Positions 40,985-49,800 are shown, numbered from the stretch's first letter. The stretch is 64,000 nucleotides of DNA from Magnetospirillum molischianum DSM 120 (GCF_000294655.1 NZ_CAHP01000060.1:48765-112764); one strand, 5' to 3'. Notes: generated from the letters alone by a model not told the origin. Numbers and translations: made by a program.

Positions 40985-42911
40985 GACGTTGACCATCGAG
41001 AATTTCCTCACCATTGGCGAGGCAAAGCTGCACCTGACCGATCGCGGTCTGGTGCTGATCCAGGGCGAGAACGCCGACAACACCAGCGCCAATTCGAACG
41101 GCGCGGGCAAGTCGTCGATTGCTGACGCCATCTCGTGGGCATTCTTCGGGACCACCGCCCGCGGCGAGAGCGGCGATCGCGTGATTAACCGTTTCGTCGG
41201 AAAGAACTGCCGCGTGGCGGCGGTGGTTCGCGACGGCGACGAGCTTTACGAGATCGCCCGTCACCGCAAGCACAAAGAAGGCAAGAACGGCCTGGTGGTG
41301 AAACAGCTCGCCCCAGCGCCGAGCGACCTGACAAAGGGCACCGACAAGCTGACCCAACTTGAAGTGAACCGTATCCTCGGATGCTCGGAGGAGGTCTTCA
41401 ATTCGGCAGTCTATGCGGGTCAGGAGAAGATGCCCGATCTGCCGGCGATGACCGATAAGCCACTCAAGCTGCTGATCGAGGAAGCGGCCGGTATCACGAT
41501 CCTCGAGAAGGCGTATGAGGTGGCTCGCGCTAAGCAGGCCGTCACCGAGCGCGAGGCTTGCGACGCGCAGGCCCAGCTTGATCGCATTCAGGCTCGCATC
41601 GACTCCACCGAGGACGAGGTGGCTCGGTTGCAGGGCCAGCAGCGCGCCTGGGACGAAAAGCGGGCTGAAAGTGTTCAGTCCGAGTCTGAAACTGCCAAAG
41701 CCCTGGCTGATCAGGTGAAAGCGCTCGATGCGGATATTGCGACTTTGGATGAGCCTGGCGTTCTCGCCCAGCTCGACGAGGTCGAGAGCAAGCTGAAGGA
41801 GGTCGTCGGCGAACAAGAGGAAAAGTCGCGCCTCGAGCGCGAGCTGGCCGCCGCCGATCGGCGGATCGCCGTCGTCACCGCCGAGATCGACCGGCTGACC
41901 AACGACGCCAAGCGCCGGAAGGCAGAGGTTGATGCGATCGACAGCCGGATCGGAAAGCCGTGTGGCGAGTGCGGCAAATCCTATGAGGCGAGCGATCTGA
42001 CCGAGGCTCGGAAGATCGCCACTGGGAAGCTGCGCAAGGTCGTCGATGAGGTCAAGACGAAGAAGGCAGAAGCAAACACCCTCCGGGAAGCCCGTGCGGG
42101 GCTCGCTGAGGGGCTTTCAACTTTCGTCGCGGGGATGACAGACATTAGCGCTGCCACGGGGTTGCAGGGGCGTCTGTGCGCGAAACTGCGGGACATCGAA
42201 GCGAAGAAGGGGGAGCGCTCCCGCATTGCTGATCGCACCCGCCAGCACATCGCGAATGCAAAGAGACTGAAGGACGAGCAGAACCCCTTCGCTGCCTTGA
42301 TCGAGAAGGCCGGGCGGACCATCGAGGAGCTGGTTGAGGAGATCGGCACCAAGCAGGCGACGCTTGAGGCTGCTCAGGCTCGCCTGGCGCTGGCCCAGAG
42401 CGCGGTGAAGGTGTTTGGCCCTGCCGGCGTGCGCGCCGAAATCCTCGATACCGTGACGCCCTTCCTGAACGCGCGCACGGCCCATTATCTGGGCAGCTTG
42501 TCCGACGGCAACATCACCGCCACCTGGTCCACGCTCTCGACCACCGCCAAGGGCGAACTGCGCGAAAAATTTGCCATCGACGTGACCGACGCCACCGGCG
42601 CTGAGAGCTTTGGCGGGTTGTCGGGCGGCGAGAAGCGCAAGGTCAGGCTCGCGTGCTGCCTCGCGTTGCAGGACTTGGTGGCGTCGCGGGCGACCAAGCC
42701 GATCAATTTGTGGATCGGCGACGAGATCGACACTGCTCTCGATGTGGCGGGTCTTGAACGACTAATGGGCATCCTCGAGGAGAAGGCGCGCGAGCGGGGG
42801 ACCGTGCTCGTGATCAGCCATAATGACCTCAAGGATTGGTGTCGTCAGCAGGTGATCGTGAAAAAGGAGGGCGGTCGGTCCTCCGTTGACGGAGTGCTGT
42901 GTCATGCGTAG
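40974..42911 (+). CDS. SbcC/Rad50-type ATPase (gp46-like)
   Basis: 645 residues. Walker A NSNGAGKSS near residue 42, two long coiled coils on either side of a CxxC zinc hook (PCGECGKSYE, about 325), then the ABC signature FGGLSGGEKRKVRLA and Walker B NLWIGDEIDTALD, and the H-loop LVISHND. It partners the SbcD-like nuclease at 39.5 kb. Start ATG 40974 overlaps the zinc-ribbon gene. Confidence 0.9.
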   Translation: MHVETLTIENFLTIGEAKLHLTDRGLVLIQGENADNTSANSNGAGKSSIADAISWAFFGTTARGESGDRVINRFVGKNCRVAAVVRDGDELYEIARHRKHKEGKNGLVVKQLAPAPSDLTKGTDKLTQLEVNRILGCSEEVFNSAVYAGQEKMPDLPAMTDKPLKLLIEEAAGITILEKAYEVARAKQAVTEREACDAQAQLDRIQARIDSTEDEVARLQGQQRAWDEKRAESVQSESETAKALADQVKALDADIATLDEPGVLAQLDEVESKLKEVVGEQEEKSRLERELAAADRRIAVVTAEIDRLTNDAKRRKAEVDAIDSRIGKPCGECGKSYEASDLTEARKIATGKLRKVVDEVKTKKAEANTLREARAGLAEGLSTFVAGMTDISAATGLQGRLCAKLRDIEAKKGERSRIADRTRQHIANAKRLKDEQNPFAALIEKAGRTIEELVEEIGTKQATLEAAQARLALAQSAVKVFGPAGVRAEILDTVTPFLNARTAHYLGSLSDGNITATWSTLSTTAKGELREKFAIDVTDATGAESFGGLSGGEKRKVRLACCLALQDLVASRATKPINLWIGDEIDTALDVAGLERLMGILEEKARERGTVLVISHNDLKDWCRQQVIVKKEGGRSSVDGVLCHA

Positions 42912-43074
42912 CCCGTTGAGCGAACTCCTTGATAAGGAGGCTTGGCAGCAGCTTCAGGACGAGGCGCGCACTGCCAACGACTTACAAAAGCAGGGCATGG
43001 CGCGCACGGAAGCGCTGCGCTGCGCCAAGAGACTGATTGAAAAATCGAAGAAGGAGACTTCGTGTCATGCCTAA
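42904..43074 (+). CDS. Small helical protein
   Basis: 56 residues, helical and charged (LSELLDKEAWQQLQDEARTANDLQKQG). Start ATG 42904 overlaps the end of the SbcC-like gene, and its stop overlaps the next start. It is kept because of this double coupling. No recognised family. Confidence 0.5.
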   Translation: MRSPLSELLDKEAWQQLQDEARTANDLQKQGMARTEALRCAKRLIEKSKKETSCHA

Positions 43075-43438
43075 GAAGATCGACAAGAAGCAGGTTCGCG
43101 AGGATCGCGAGGCCCTGGCGAATGCCTTCCCGCGGACGTTCATGAGCAAGGGCGTTTCGGTGAAGCATCCGCTGGAGGTGGGAATTCATCGCCGGCTGAT
43201 CGCCATGGGTGTTCGCGGACTCGACGGTGAGAAGATGTCGGCCAAGCGCGTTCGGGCGGCCGTCGCCGATTATTGCAGCGGGCCGAAATATGCCTGGGGA
43301 ATGCTGTTTACCCCCTATCGGATCAATCTCGAAGGCAAGGTCGTCAGTTCTGTAGCCCAGGAGAACATCGAACACGCTCGGGCTTATCTGATCAGGCGCG
43401 GCTTGATGATCCCGGTGGCCGAGGAAAAGTCGGCGTGA
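43067..43438 (+). CDS. ProQ/FinO-like RNA-binding protein
   Basis: 123 residues. REALANAFPRTFMSKGVSVKHPLEVGIHRRLI, then AVADYCSGPKYAWGMLFTPYRINLEGK and ENIEHARAYLIRRG follow the ProQ/FinO domain: FPxxF, PLxxGI, YxxxxxY, RxxLxG, helical end. ProQ/FinO proteins bind structured RNAs, especially stem-loops with 3' tails, and control plasmid and cellular sRNAs. Start ATG 43067. Its presence together with an Sm-like gene, a hairpin array and an sRNA candidate is notable. Confidence 0.7.
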   Translation: MPKKIDKKQVREDREALANAFPRTFMSKGVSVKHPLEVGIHRRLIAMGVRGLDGEKMSAKRVRAAVADYCSGPKYAWGMLFTPYRINLEGKVVSSVAQENIEHARAYLIRRGLMIPVAEEKSA

Positions 43439-43701
43439 ACGTCGATGCTATTCTCGCTCGGGCCGATGCGGTTCTAAAGCGTCGTCGCGAGCGCGACAGT
43501 GTTCTCGAAGCGCGGCTCGGCCCCAAGCTGACCAGCAGTGAATGGATCGAGTGGGTAGCCAGGCAGCTTTGTCGGCGTAATCATCTCGATCCCGACCTGA
43601 TGCTGACCGGCATCAAAGAGCGGCCTGTGCCGCAGTGGTTTCTCTTTGCCCAGGTGGCGAAAATCGTTTTGGAGAAGATCGAGGAGAGGATGAATGGTTG
43701 A
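43435..43701 (+). CDS. Hypothetical protein
   Basis: 88 residues, helical and basic (ADAVLKRRRERDSVLEARLG, then SSEWIEWVARQLCRRNHLDPD). GTG 43435 overlaps the stop of the ProQ-like gene as GTGA, with GAGGAAA at a good distance. No recognised family. The tight coupling suggests it is made in step with the ProQ-like protein. Confidence 0.55.
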   Translation: MNVDAILARADAVLKRRRERDSVLEARLGPKLTSSEWIEWVARQLCRRNHLDPDLMLTGIKERPVPQWFLFAQVAKIVLEKIEERMNG

Positions 43702-44125
43702 TCAGACGGCCGTTGATTGGCTGAATGCGCGCCTGAGAGCGGAAGCCGGACCCATCTACACCCAGTCGGCGCCGGCCAAGCTCACCTTCAAGCAGCGTGA
43801 CGGCAGCTTCACGAAGCATCCGCTGATCGGTGGCGAACAGATGCGGCTCGTCGAAGTCTACATGGGCAAGCGAAAGGGCGCGATCCTGTGCTTCGAGCCG
43901 ATCGGTGATTGGGGCAAGTCCGAAAGCGATCCGATGAACGACATGGTTCGGGCGGAAATCCCGCTGAATGAGATGCCGGCGTTCTTCGACTTGTTCGGCG
44001 TGACCATTGGTGAACTGAAGAAGGGGGCGATTTTGCCGTCTCTGGACGCCCTTTCCGGCGCTACAATCAGCAAGTCAGCGCTGAGTGATCGCTACAGCGA
44101 CAATCCGATTTGGGGGACATGGTAA
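43694..44125 (+). CDS. Hypothetical protein with WGTW C-terminus
   Basis: 143 residues. Mixed fold with LTFKQRDGSFTKHPLIGGEQMRLVEVYMG and a C-terminal tail RYSDNPIWGTW. The final WGTW matches the protein at 17.1 kb although the rest does not. An operator palindrome copy lies inside this coding region at 44072-44087, where it encodes part of the tail. Start ATG 43694 overlaps the previous gene. Confidence 0.6.
   Translation: MVDQTAVDWLNARLRAEAGPIYTQSAPAKLTFKQRDGSFTKHPLIGGEQMRLVEVYMGKRKGAILCFEPIGDWGKSESDPMNDMVRAEIPLNEMPAFFDLFGVTIGELKKGAILPSLDALSGATISKSALSDRYSDNPIWGTW
44072..44087. promoter_or_regulatory. Operator copy inside a coding region
   Basis: AAGTCAGCGCTGAGTG with TACAAT 5 nt upstream (44062-44067), located 38 nt before the RuvC-like start but within the end of the preceding gene. 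It is the only copy seen in coding sequence. Confidence 0.5.
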
Positions 44126-44712
44126 TGAGCAACATCATCAAGGTCGTCGGCTTCGACCCTTCGCTGGCCAATTTCGGCATGGTCGCTGCCGACCTGGATA
44201 TCGACACGCTCAAGCTGAAGGTCACGGGCTTCAAGCTGGTCGAGACCGAGAAGGACAAAAGCAAGCAGGTTCGCAAGGGCTCGGATGATCTGCGTCGGTG
44301 CCGGGAGATCATCCAGGCGATGCGTGGCTGGGCCGACCCGGACTTCGTGGCTTTCGGCTTTGCCGAAGTCCCCTCTGGCGGCGCGAAGAGCGCGAATGCC
44401 CTGAAGGCCCTATCGATGGCTACCGCGATCTTGGGCGCCTGCCCGGTCGAGCTGGTTGAGGTGAACCCCACTGAGGTCAAGCTCGCCACCGTCGGCAAGA
44501 AGACCGCGGCCAAGGAGGATATGATTGAGTGGGTGATCGAGCGTCACCCCGAGGCTCCCTGGTTGACCTACAAGCGCCTGGGCAAGGTGGAGTTCAACGC
44601 CAAAAACGAGCACCTGGCCGACGGCGTGTGTGCGATCTACGCCGGTCTTCAGAGCCAGCAGTTCAAGCACAGCCTCGCCATGATGCGCTCGGCACTAAAG
44701 CTGGCTGCTTGA
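44125..44712 (+). CDS. RuvC-like Holliday junction nuclease
   Basis: 195 residues. VVGFDPSLANFGMVAADL is the RuvC motif I with the first catalytic Asp; FGFAEVPSGGAKSANALKAL carries the Glu region, and EVNPTEVKLATVGKKTAAKEDMIEW plus NEHLADGVCAIYAGL complete the RNase H-fold pattern. It would resolve recombination junctions before packaging. Start ATG 44125 (TAATG junction) is better placed after GGGGGA than the upstream ATG 44119. Confidence 0.8.
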   Translation: MSNIIKVVGFDPSLANFGMVAADLDIDTLKLKVTGFKLVETEKDKSKQVRKGSDDLRRCREIIQAMRGWADPDFVAFGFAEVPSGGAKSANALKALSMATAILGACPVELVEVNPTEVKLATVGKKTAAKEDMIEWVIERHPEAPWLTYKRLGKVEFNAKNEHLADGVCAIYAGLQSQQFKHSLAMMRSALKLAA

Positions 44713-44728
44713 TTATGTCAAGTCTGTA

Positions 44729-44744
44729 AAGTCAGCGTTGACTT
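44729..44744. promoter_or_regulatory. Operator copy before the RNR gene
   Basis: AAGTCAGCGTTGACTT, one base from the perfect palindrome, followed by TGATAAACT. No clear 17-nt spaced promoter was found. Confidence 0.5.
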
Positions 44745-44782
44745 TGATAAACTCTTTCCCCTTTTGACCAAGAGAGGACCGC

Positions 44783-47700
44783 ATGGGTTACGTTTTCAAA
44801 ATCCGCCCCTTGCCGGAAGCGCGCAGCTACTTTGCCGGCATCGGCAAGGCGGTCGCCGATCGCACTGTGAACCGCAAGATTACTCGTCGTCTGGACCTTC
44901 CCAAGCAGGTCCCCTTTTCCATTCCCCGTGACGACTCGACCTCGCTGGACGCGCAGATTGCGGCCCTGGCCAAGTCCAACGGTCACGCTTTTGAGGGTGA
45001 CTATCACGTCGAGTTTGGCGACGACGAGGTGGTTCAGGGCTTTTATTGGGCCATCGGCGAGATCGTGACGGAGGAATGGGCAGACGTGGCCAGGCGCGTC
45101 GCGCTGGGTAACGCCCTGCTGCATCCGAAAAAGGACGCCCCGTTCGTCGGTGGCTTCCTCGACACCAACGTCTCATTCACCTCCGAGCAGCGCATCGAAT
45201 TCGATCGGATGCACCATCATCTGCGGCAGGCGTCCCTGTTGATGTCCGGCCGCCACCTCCAGCACGGCGATGAAACCCAGCCTGATCGTCCGATGGAGGT
45301 GTTCACGAATTGTCTGGAATATTCGACCCGTATCCTGACTATGGAGTATGGCCCTGTTGAGATCGGCAAGATTGTCGGTCAGACCGTGACGGTCATCGCC
45401 GGCGACGGTCAGCCACGTCCTGCCATGATCAACGCTCACGGCGAGCAGGATCTTTACGAGATCACCTTTCGCTCGCTCACTGGTGGCGGTGGCAAGTTCC
45501 GCCGCACCGTGAAGGCAACCGCCAATCACCGCTGGAAACTGCGCGACGGCTCCATCACTGCCTCGCTGAAGACCGGCGATGTGCTGACTCCCATTCATGC
45601 GGATGTTGGCATGAACGAGGCGGCAGTGGTTCACGGCTTGATCTTCGGTGACGGCACGGCTCACAAGGGTCGCCGCGACAATTATCGTCCCGGCATTTCA
45701 CAGGGTCGCACCTACGCCAGCATTCGCGTTTGCAAGCAGGATGCGGTGCGCGATGAGGTTCATGGATGGCTGGACGCCGCCGGTTATCGCTACACCACGC
45801 CGCCCCACGCCAACGGTGATCGCGTCTACTATATCGGCAAGTTCGAGCACGCGAAGGAACTGCCTTTCACGCGCGACCCCGAATACATCGCCGGGTTCAT
45901 TTACGGCTGGTGGCTGGCTGACGGCTACAAGGGTCAGGATCGTTGCCTGGAAATCTCGACCTCCAGTGAAATGGCGGCCGAATGGTTGGATGAGCACGCA
46001 GCTTACGCCGGCTTCAATGTGACCATGCACCGCGTCATGGAGCGCAAGGAAGGCGATGGCTCCTTCGCCAACGGCAAGGACTTGCATATCATTCGCCTTC
46101 GCAAAAACGTGGAGTGGAAGGTCGAGTCCATCGAGCACCTGGGCAAGGCCCCGGTTTATTGCCCCGAGGAGCCGGTCACTTCGACCTTCGTGCTCGCCAA
46201 TGGGTTGCTGACTGGCAACTGCTCTAGCTCGGCCCTGTCCACCATTCTGTTCAAGCTGCTGCTGTCTGGCTCGGGCGTCGGTCGCGCCTATGACGACGAC
46301 CTGATGGTTGTGGACTTCAATCACATGCCTATTATCGTTCCGGTGATCGACTGGAGTCACAAGGACGTTCAGAGCGGAGAGATCACTGGCTACCTGACCG
46401 AGCGCGACGCGCGTCATCTCTATGCCGGCCGCGAAATCCACTATTTCCGCGTTCCTGACAGCCGCGAAGGCTGGGCTAAGGCGATCGAGCAGATCGAAAA
46501 ACTGGCGTTCCTGCGCAAGCGCGAAGCGGTGCTGATCCTCGACTTCTCTGACGTTCGCCCCCGCGGCGCCGCGATTATGGGGATGCAGGGTCGCCCGGCT
46601 TCCGGCCCCGGGCCACTGATGCAGGCGATCGGCAACGTCGGCCGGCTGCGCGACGCCGGCATGAAGCCTTGGCGCGCGACGATCTACGCCGATCACTATC
46701 TGGCCGAATGCGTTCTGGTCGGCGGCGCCCGCCGGGCCGCTCGTATGGCGACCAAGTTCTGGAAGGACGCCACGATCTTCGAGTTCATCGAGCTGAAGCG
46801 CGGCGGCTTCCTGTGGTCGTCCAACAACTCGATCACGATCGACCAGGAGTTCCGTGATCGCGTGGAGAACGTCTGGGGTTGGGTTCAGCTCAACCCCGGC
46901 GAGGACCCGCTCAAGGCTCGGTCCCTCATCGGCTGGCCCATCTTCGATAAGTGGGATCGGCACGCCTGGAAGGTCATGCAGGAGGCCCTGAAGGCGTCCT
47001 ACTTCGATGGCACCGGCGAACCCGGCTTCATCAACGTGGATATGCTGACTCAGAACGACGAGGGCATGGAGGTCTACGCCGACGGCATCTTCGCTGAGAG
47101 TGCGAAGTATCAGCTCGACGAGGAGACCAAGGAGATCGGCAAGGAGATCCTGCGGCGGGTGATGAACATGCCTTACCGCATGATCACCAATCCGTGTGGC
47201 GAGATCACCCTGTTGGTCCTGGGTGGCTACTGCGTCATTGCCGACGTTGTGCCTTTCCACGCCCAGGATTTGGACGACGCCGAAGATGCCTTCCGCACCG
47301 CGGCTCGGGCGCTGATCCGCACCAACCTGATGGACAGTCTCTACAAGCGCGAAGTCAACCGGACGAACCGTATCGGCGTCGGCATTACCGGCCTGCATGA
47401 GTTCGCCTGGAGGTTCTTCAAGATCAGCTTTCGCGACATGGTGAACCCCGTTTTCCACGGCGGGCCGTGCGGGTGGGGCGTCGATCAGCTTGAGCTGATG
47501 GCGACCGACATGGACCCGAGCGTTCGCGCTGGCGCCTTTTGGCTCACTCTGTCCCGGTTCAAGCGGGCCGTCGTGGACGAATGCGAACGCTACGCCTCTG
47601 AGCTGGGCGTGACTGTGCCGCATACCAACACCACGATCAAGCCGGCCGGCACCACGTCCAAGCTGTTCGGCCTGTCTGAAGGCGCTCATCTCCCGGCGCT

Positions 47701-48271
47701 GCGCGAATACCTGCGTTGGGTCCAGTATCGCAACGATGACCCGTTGATTGCGAAGCTGGAAGAGCAGGGTTATCCGGTGCGTCGCCTGCGGACCTACTCG
47801 GGAACCACCATCGTCGGCTTCCCGACCGCGCCGGTGATCTGCCAGCTCGGAATGGGCGACAAGCTGGTGACGGCGCCCGAGGCGACCCCGGAGGAGCAGT
47901 TCGAGTATCTGCGCCTGCTGGAGCGCTTCTGGATCATCGGTGTCAAGGAAGACGGTTTTACCCCGCTGTCCGAAACCGGCAACCAGGTCAGCTACACCCT
48001 GAAGTATGATCCGAAGGTGGTCAGCTTCGAGGACTTCCAGCGCGCCATCATCGAGGGCCAGTTCACCGTCCGGTGCTGCTCGGTAATGCCGTCGGTGGAT
48101 ATGACCGCCTACGAGTATCAGCCCGAGGAACCTGTGACCAAGGCGGTCTATGAGTTGATCAGCGCCGCGATCCGTTCGGGCGAGGATCAGGAGGTCAAGG
48201 AAGACGTGGACTTCGCGCATGTGGATTGCGCAAGCGGGGCTTGCCCCGTTGATTTCAACAAGGCTGCCTGA
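44783..48271 (+). CDS. Class II (B12-dependent) ribonucleotide reductase with intein
   Basis: 1162 codons. The exteins read as an adenosylcobalamin-dependent RTPR-type reductase: EVFTN then CSSSALSTILFKLLLSGSGVG, FSDVRPRGAAIMGMQGRPASGPGPLM, NPCGEI, and a C-terminal redox pair CASGAC. It makes dNTPs and needs no NrdB. An intein occupies residues 177-479, spliced between TN and CSS at the active-site cysteine region. After splicing the enzyme is about 859 residues. The start ATG 44783 follows AGAGAGGA. Confidence 0.85.
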   Translation: MGYVFKIRPLPEARSYFAGIGKAVADRTVNRKITRRLDLPKQVPFSIPRDDSTSLDAQIAALAKSNGHAFEGDYHVEFGDDEVVQGFYWAIGEIVTEEWADVARRVALGNALLHPKKDAPFVGGFLDTNVSFTSEQRIEFDRMHHHLRQASLLMSGRHLQHGDETQPDRPMEVFTNCLEYSTRILTMEYGPVEIGKIVGQTVTVIAGDGQPRPAMINAHGEQDLYEITFRSLTGGGGKFRRTVKATANHRWKLRDGSITASLKTGDVLTPIHADVGMNEAAVVHGLIFGDGTAHKGRRDNYRPGISQGRTYASIRVCKQDAVRDEVHGWLDAAGYRYTTPPHANGDRVYYIGKFEHAKELPFTRDPEYIAGFIYGWWLADGYKGQDRCLEISTSSEMAAEWLDEHAAYAGFNVTMHRVMERKEGDGSFANGKDLHIIRLRKNVEWKVESIEHLGKAPVYCPEEPVTSTFVLANGLLTGNCSSSALSTILFKLLLSGSGVGRAYDDDLMVVDFNHMPIIVPVIDWSHKDVQSGEITGYLTERDARHLYAGREIHYFRVPDSREGWAKAIEQIEKLAFLRKREAVLILDFSDVRPRGAAIMGMQGRPASGPGPLMQAIGNVGRLRDAGMKPWRATIYADHYLAECVLVGGARRAARMATKFWKDATIFEFIELKRGGFLWSSNNSITIDQEFRDRVENVWGWVQLNPGEDPLKARSLIGWPIFDKWDRHAWKVMQEALKASYFDGTGEPGFINVDMLTQNDEGMEVYADGIFAESAKYQLDEETKEIGKEILRRVMNMPYRMITNPCGEITLLVLGGYCVIADVVPFHAQDLDDAEDAFRTAARALIRTNLMDSLYKREVNRTNRIGVGITGLHEFAWRFFKISFRDMVNPVFHGGPCGWGVDQLELMATDMDPSVRAGAFWLTLSRFKRAVVDECERYASELGVTVPHTNTTIKPAGTTSKLFGLSEGAHLPALREYLRWVQYRNDDPLIAKLEEQGYPVRRLRTYSGTTIVGFPTAPVICQLGMGDKLVTAPEATPEEQFEYLRLLERFWIIGVKEDGFTPLSETGNQVSYTLKYDPKVVSFEDFQRAIIEGQFTVRCCSVMPSVDMTAYEYQPEEPVTKAVYELISAAIRSGEDQEVKEDVDFAHVDCASGACPVDFNKAA
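45311..46219 (+). mobile_element. Intein with LAGLIDADG-type endonuclease in the RNR
   Basis: 303 residues in frame. It begins with Cys (CLEYSTRILTMEYG, block A), has the block B TxxH motif in ATANHRWK, two LAGLIDADG-like motifs (VVHGLIFGDGT and FIYGWWLADGYKG, both with their Asp), and ends VLANGLLTGN before the extein Cys at codon 480 (block G ends in Asn instead of the more usual His-Asn). Both endonuclease Asp residues being present suggests that homing may still work. Confidence 0.88.
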
Positions 48272-48285
48272 AGGAGGTGATTGTC

Positions 48286-48324
48286 ATGGCCAAGCCGAAG
48301 CGCAAGGGCGGGGGTCGCTGCTGA
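48286..48324 (+). CDS. Possible 12-residue peptide
   Basis: A 12-codon frame (MAKPKRKGGGRC) preceded by a near-ideal ribosome site AAGGAGGTGATTGTC, directly after the RNR stop. It is basic, Gly-rich and ends in Cys. The strength of the ribosome site is unusual in this genome. It may encode a real microprotein, or the site may be the remnant of a lost gene. Confidence 0.35.
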   Translation: MAKPKRKGGGRC

Positions 48325-48325
48325 T

Positions 48326-48341
48326 CAATCAACGCTGATTT
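48326..48341. promoter_or_regulatory. Operator-type variant
   Basis: CAATCAACGCTGATTT, the first of two copies in this gap. Confidence 0.4.
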
Positions 48342-48348
48342 ATGCCGC

Positions 48349-48378
48349 TTGCTGCGTCAAGTCAGCGTTGATATTATC
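48349..48378 (+). promoter_or_regulatory. Promoter with operator in its spacer
   Basis: TTGCTG (48349-48354), 18-nt spacer, TATTAT (48373-48378). The operator copy AAGTCAGCGTTGATAT (48359-48374) fills the spacer. This is the clearest case of an operator that would block RNA polymerase directly. Confidence 0.6.
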
Positions 48379-48441
48379 ACACCCATGAGCAACCCGCCCC
48401 GAGCAACGCGGGGCGGGAAGCCAAAACAAACGGAGGAATAG

Positions 48442-48660
48442 ATGGGCGAACGTCATTTTGAAGCCAAAACACAGGGGCATGACCCCGAGGCTCGCGTCAA
48501 GCAAATCGCCGGTCTGATCCGCTCCCTTCCCTATCGCGAAATGAAGCAGTTGGGTGAAGAAATTTGCCATCACATCACCGAAAGCGGCGCTGTCGATGAG
48601 CATAACCAGAGCGACGTGACCGAAGGTTTGTTGCGCTGGGCCGAAGGGAAGGTGTCCTGA
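48442..48660 (+). CDS. Small hypothetical protein
   Basis: 72 residues, helical (DPEARVKQIAGLIRSLPYREMKQLGEEICHHI). No recognised family. Start ATG 48442 after ACGGAGGA. It heads the operon that leads to thymidylate synthase. Confidence 0.6.
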   Translation: MGERHFEAKTQGHDPEARVKQIAGLIRSLPYREMKQLGEEICHHITESGAVDEHNQSDVTEGLLRWAEGKVS

Positions 48661-48662
48661 TC

Positions 48663-48866
48663 ATGATGACGCTTCCTGAACAGATCGAAAATCGGATGCT
48701 TTCAGGTGAACCGTTTACCTATGGCGATTTGTGCAGGTATTTCGACAACGGCGAAAAGCATGGTCGTCTTATTGACCAAATCATTCAGAGACTTCGCAAG
48801 AAGGGGATGATCGCGTTCACCAGGGTCGGCCGTCAGGTGATCTGGAAGCGTGTCGAAAAGGAGTAA
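48663..48866 (+). CDS. Small winged-helix-like protein
   Basis: 67 residues. TYGDLCRYFDNGEKHGRLIDQIIQRLRKKGMIAFTRVGRQVIWKRV reads as helix-helix-recognition helix followed by a two-strand wing, a mini winged helix suited to DNA binding. ATG 48663 or 48666. It lies directly before thymidylate synthase, so it could regulate the nucleotide genes; this is inference. Confidence 0.6.
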   Translation: MMTLPEQIENRMLSGEPFTYGDLCRYFDNGEKHGRLIDQIIQRLRKKGMIAFTRVGRQVIWKRVEKE

Positions 48867-48869
48867 GCC

Positions 48870-49790
48870 GTGCAGGAATATCTCAACCTTCTTAGTCAGG
48901 TTCTCAGTTCTGGCACCGAGAAAGACGACCGCACCGGCACCGGCACCCGGTCTGTATTCGGCGCTCAGATGCGCTTTCGGCTCTACAATGGCTTCCCGCT
49001 GCTGACCACCAAGAAGATCCACTGGAAGTCGGTCGTTCATGAGCTGCTGTGGTTCATCAAGGGCGACACCAACATCGCCTATCTGAAGGAGAATGGCGTC
49101 TCGATTTGGGACGAATGGGCCGATGAGAACGGCGATCTGGGGCCGATTTACGGTGAACAGTGGCGCTCCTGGCCAGCATATCCGCTCGATCCAATGGGGC
49201 GCTTGAGCATCGACCAACTTGGTGACGCCATTCACACGTTGCGCACCAATCCCGACAGTCGGCGTATCATTATCAACGCCTGGAATGTCGGCAGCCTGCA
49301 TGAGATGGCTCTGGCGCCGTGTCACTGTCTGTTTCAGTTCAACAGCCGACCCATTGCGCATTATCATCGCGTGTCTCTTGGCGCCGGCCTGGGCGTTGTC
49401 ATGCCCACTGGTGCGTCGCCCGACGAGGAAGCGAATATTCTCGACGAAGCTGGCATTCCGCGGCGGATGCTGGATCTCCAGCTCTACCAGCGCTCGGCGG
49501 ATCTGTTCCTCGGCGTGCCGTTTAACATCGCTTCCTACTCGCTGTTGCTGTTGATGGTGGCCCAGGTTACGGGGCACACGCCAGGCGAATTCGTGTGGAC
49601 CGGCGGCGACGTGCATCTTTATCTGAACCATTTCGAGCAGGCTCGCGAACAGATCGAGCGGCTGCCTCTCTTTCTTCCCGACCTGCGCCTGAACCCCAAG
49701 GTTCGCGAGATCGACGATTTCAAGTTCGAGGATATCACGCTGATCGGCTACGACCCGCATCCGGCAATCAAGGCGCCGGTAGCGGTCTGA
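48870..49790 (+). CDS. thyA: Thymidylate synthase
   Basis: 306 residues from GTG 48870. [30 protein letters not shown] and PIYGEQWR are ThyA signatures; the catalytic Cys is Cys151 in [24 protein letters not shown] and [13 protein letters not shown] complete the family. It methylates dUMP to dTMP with methylene-tetrahydrofolate. The next gene is DHFR, which recycles the dihydrofolate produced. Confidence 0.93.
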   Translation: MQEYLNLLSQVLSSGTEKDDRTGTGTRSVFGAQMRFRLYNGFPLLTTKKIHWKSVVHELLWFIKGDTNIAYLKENGVSIWDEWADENGDLGPIYGEQWRSWPAYPLDPMGRLSIDQLGDAIHTLRTNPDSRRIIINAWNVGSLHEMALAPCHCLFQFNSRPIAHYHRVSLGAGLGVVMPTGASPDEEANILDEAGIPRRMLDLQLYQRSADLFLGVPFNIASYSLLLLMVAQVTGHTPGEFVWTGGDVHLYLNHFEQAREQIERLPLFLPDLRLNPKVREIDDFKFEDITLIGYDPHPAIKAPVAV

Positions 49791-49800
49791 GGAGAGCAAC

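Noticed and set aside
45698..48220. 840-codon frame on the minus strand
   Set aside because: A shadow of the RNR gene; long antisense frames are expected in high-GC DNA, and the plus-strand protein has clear motifs.
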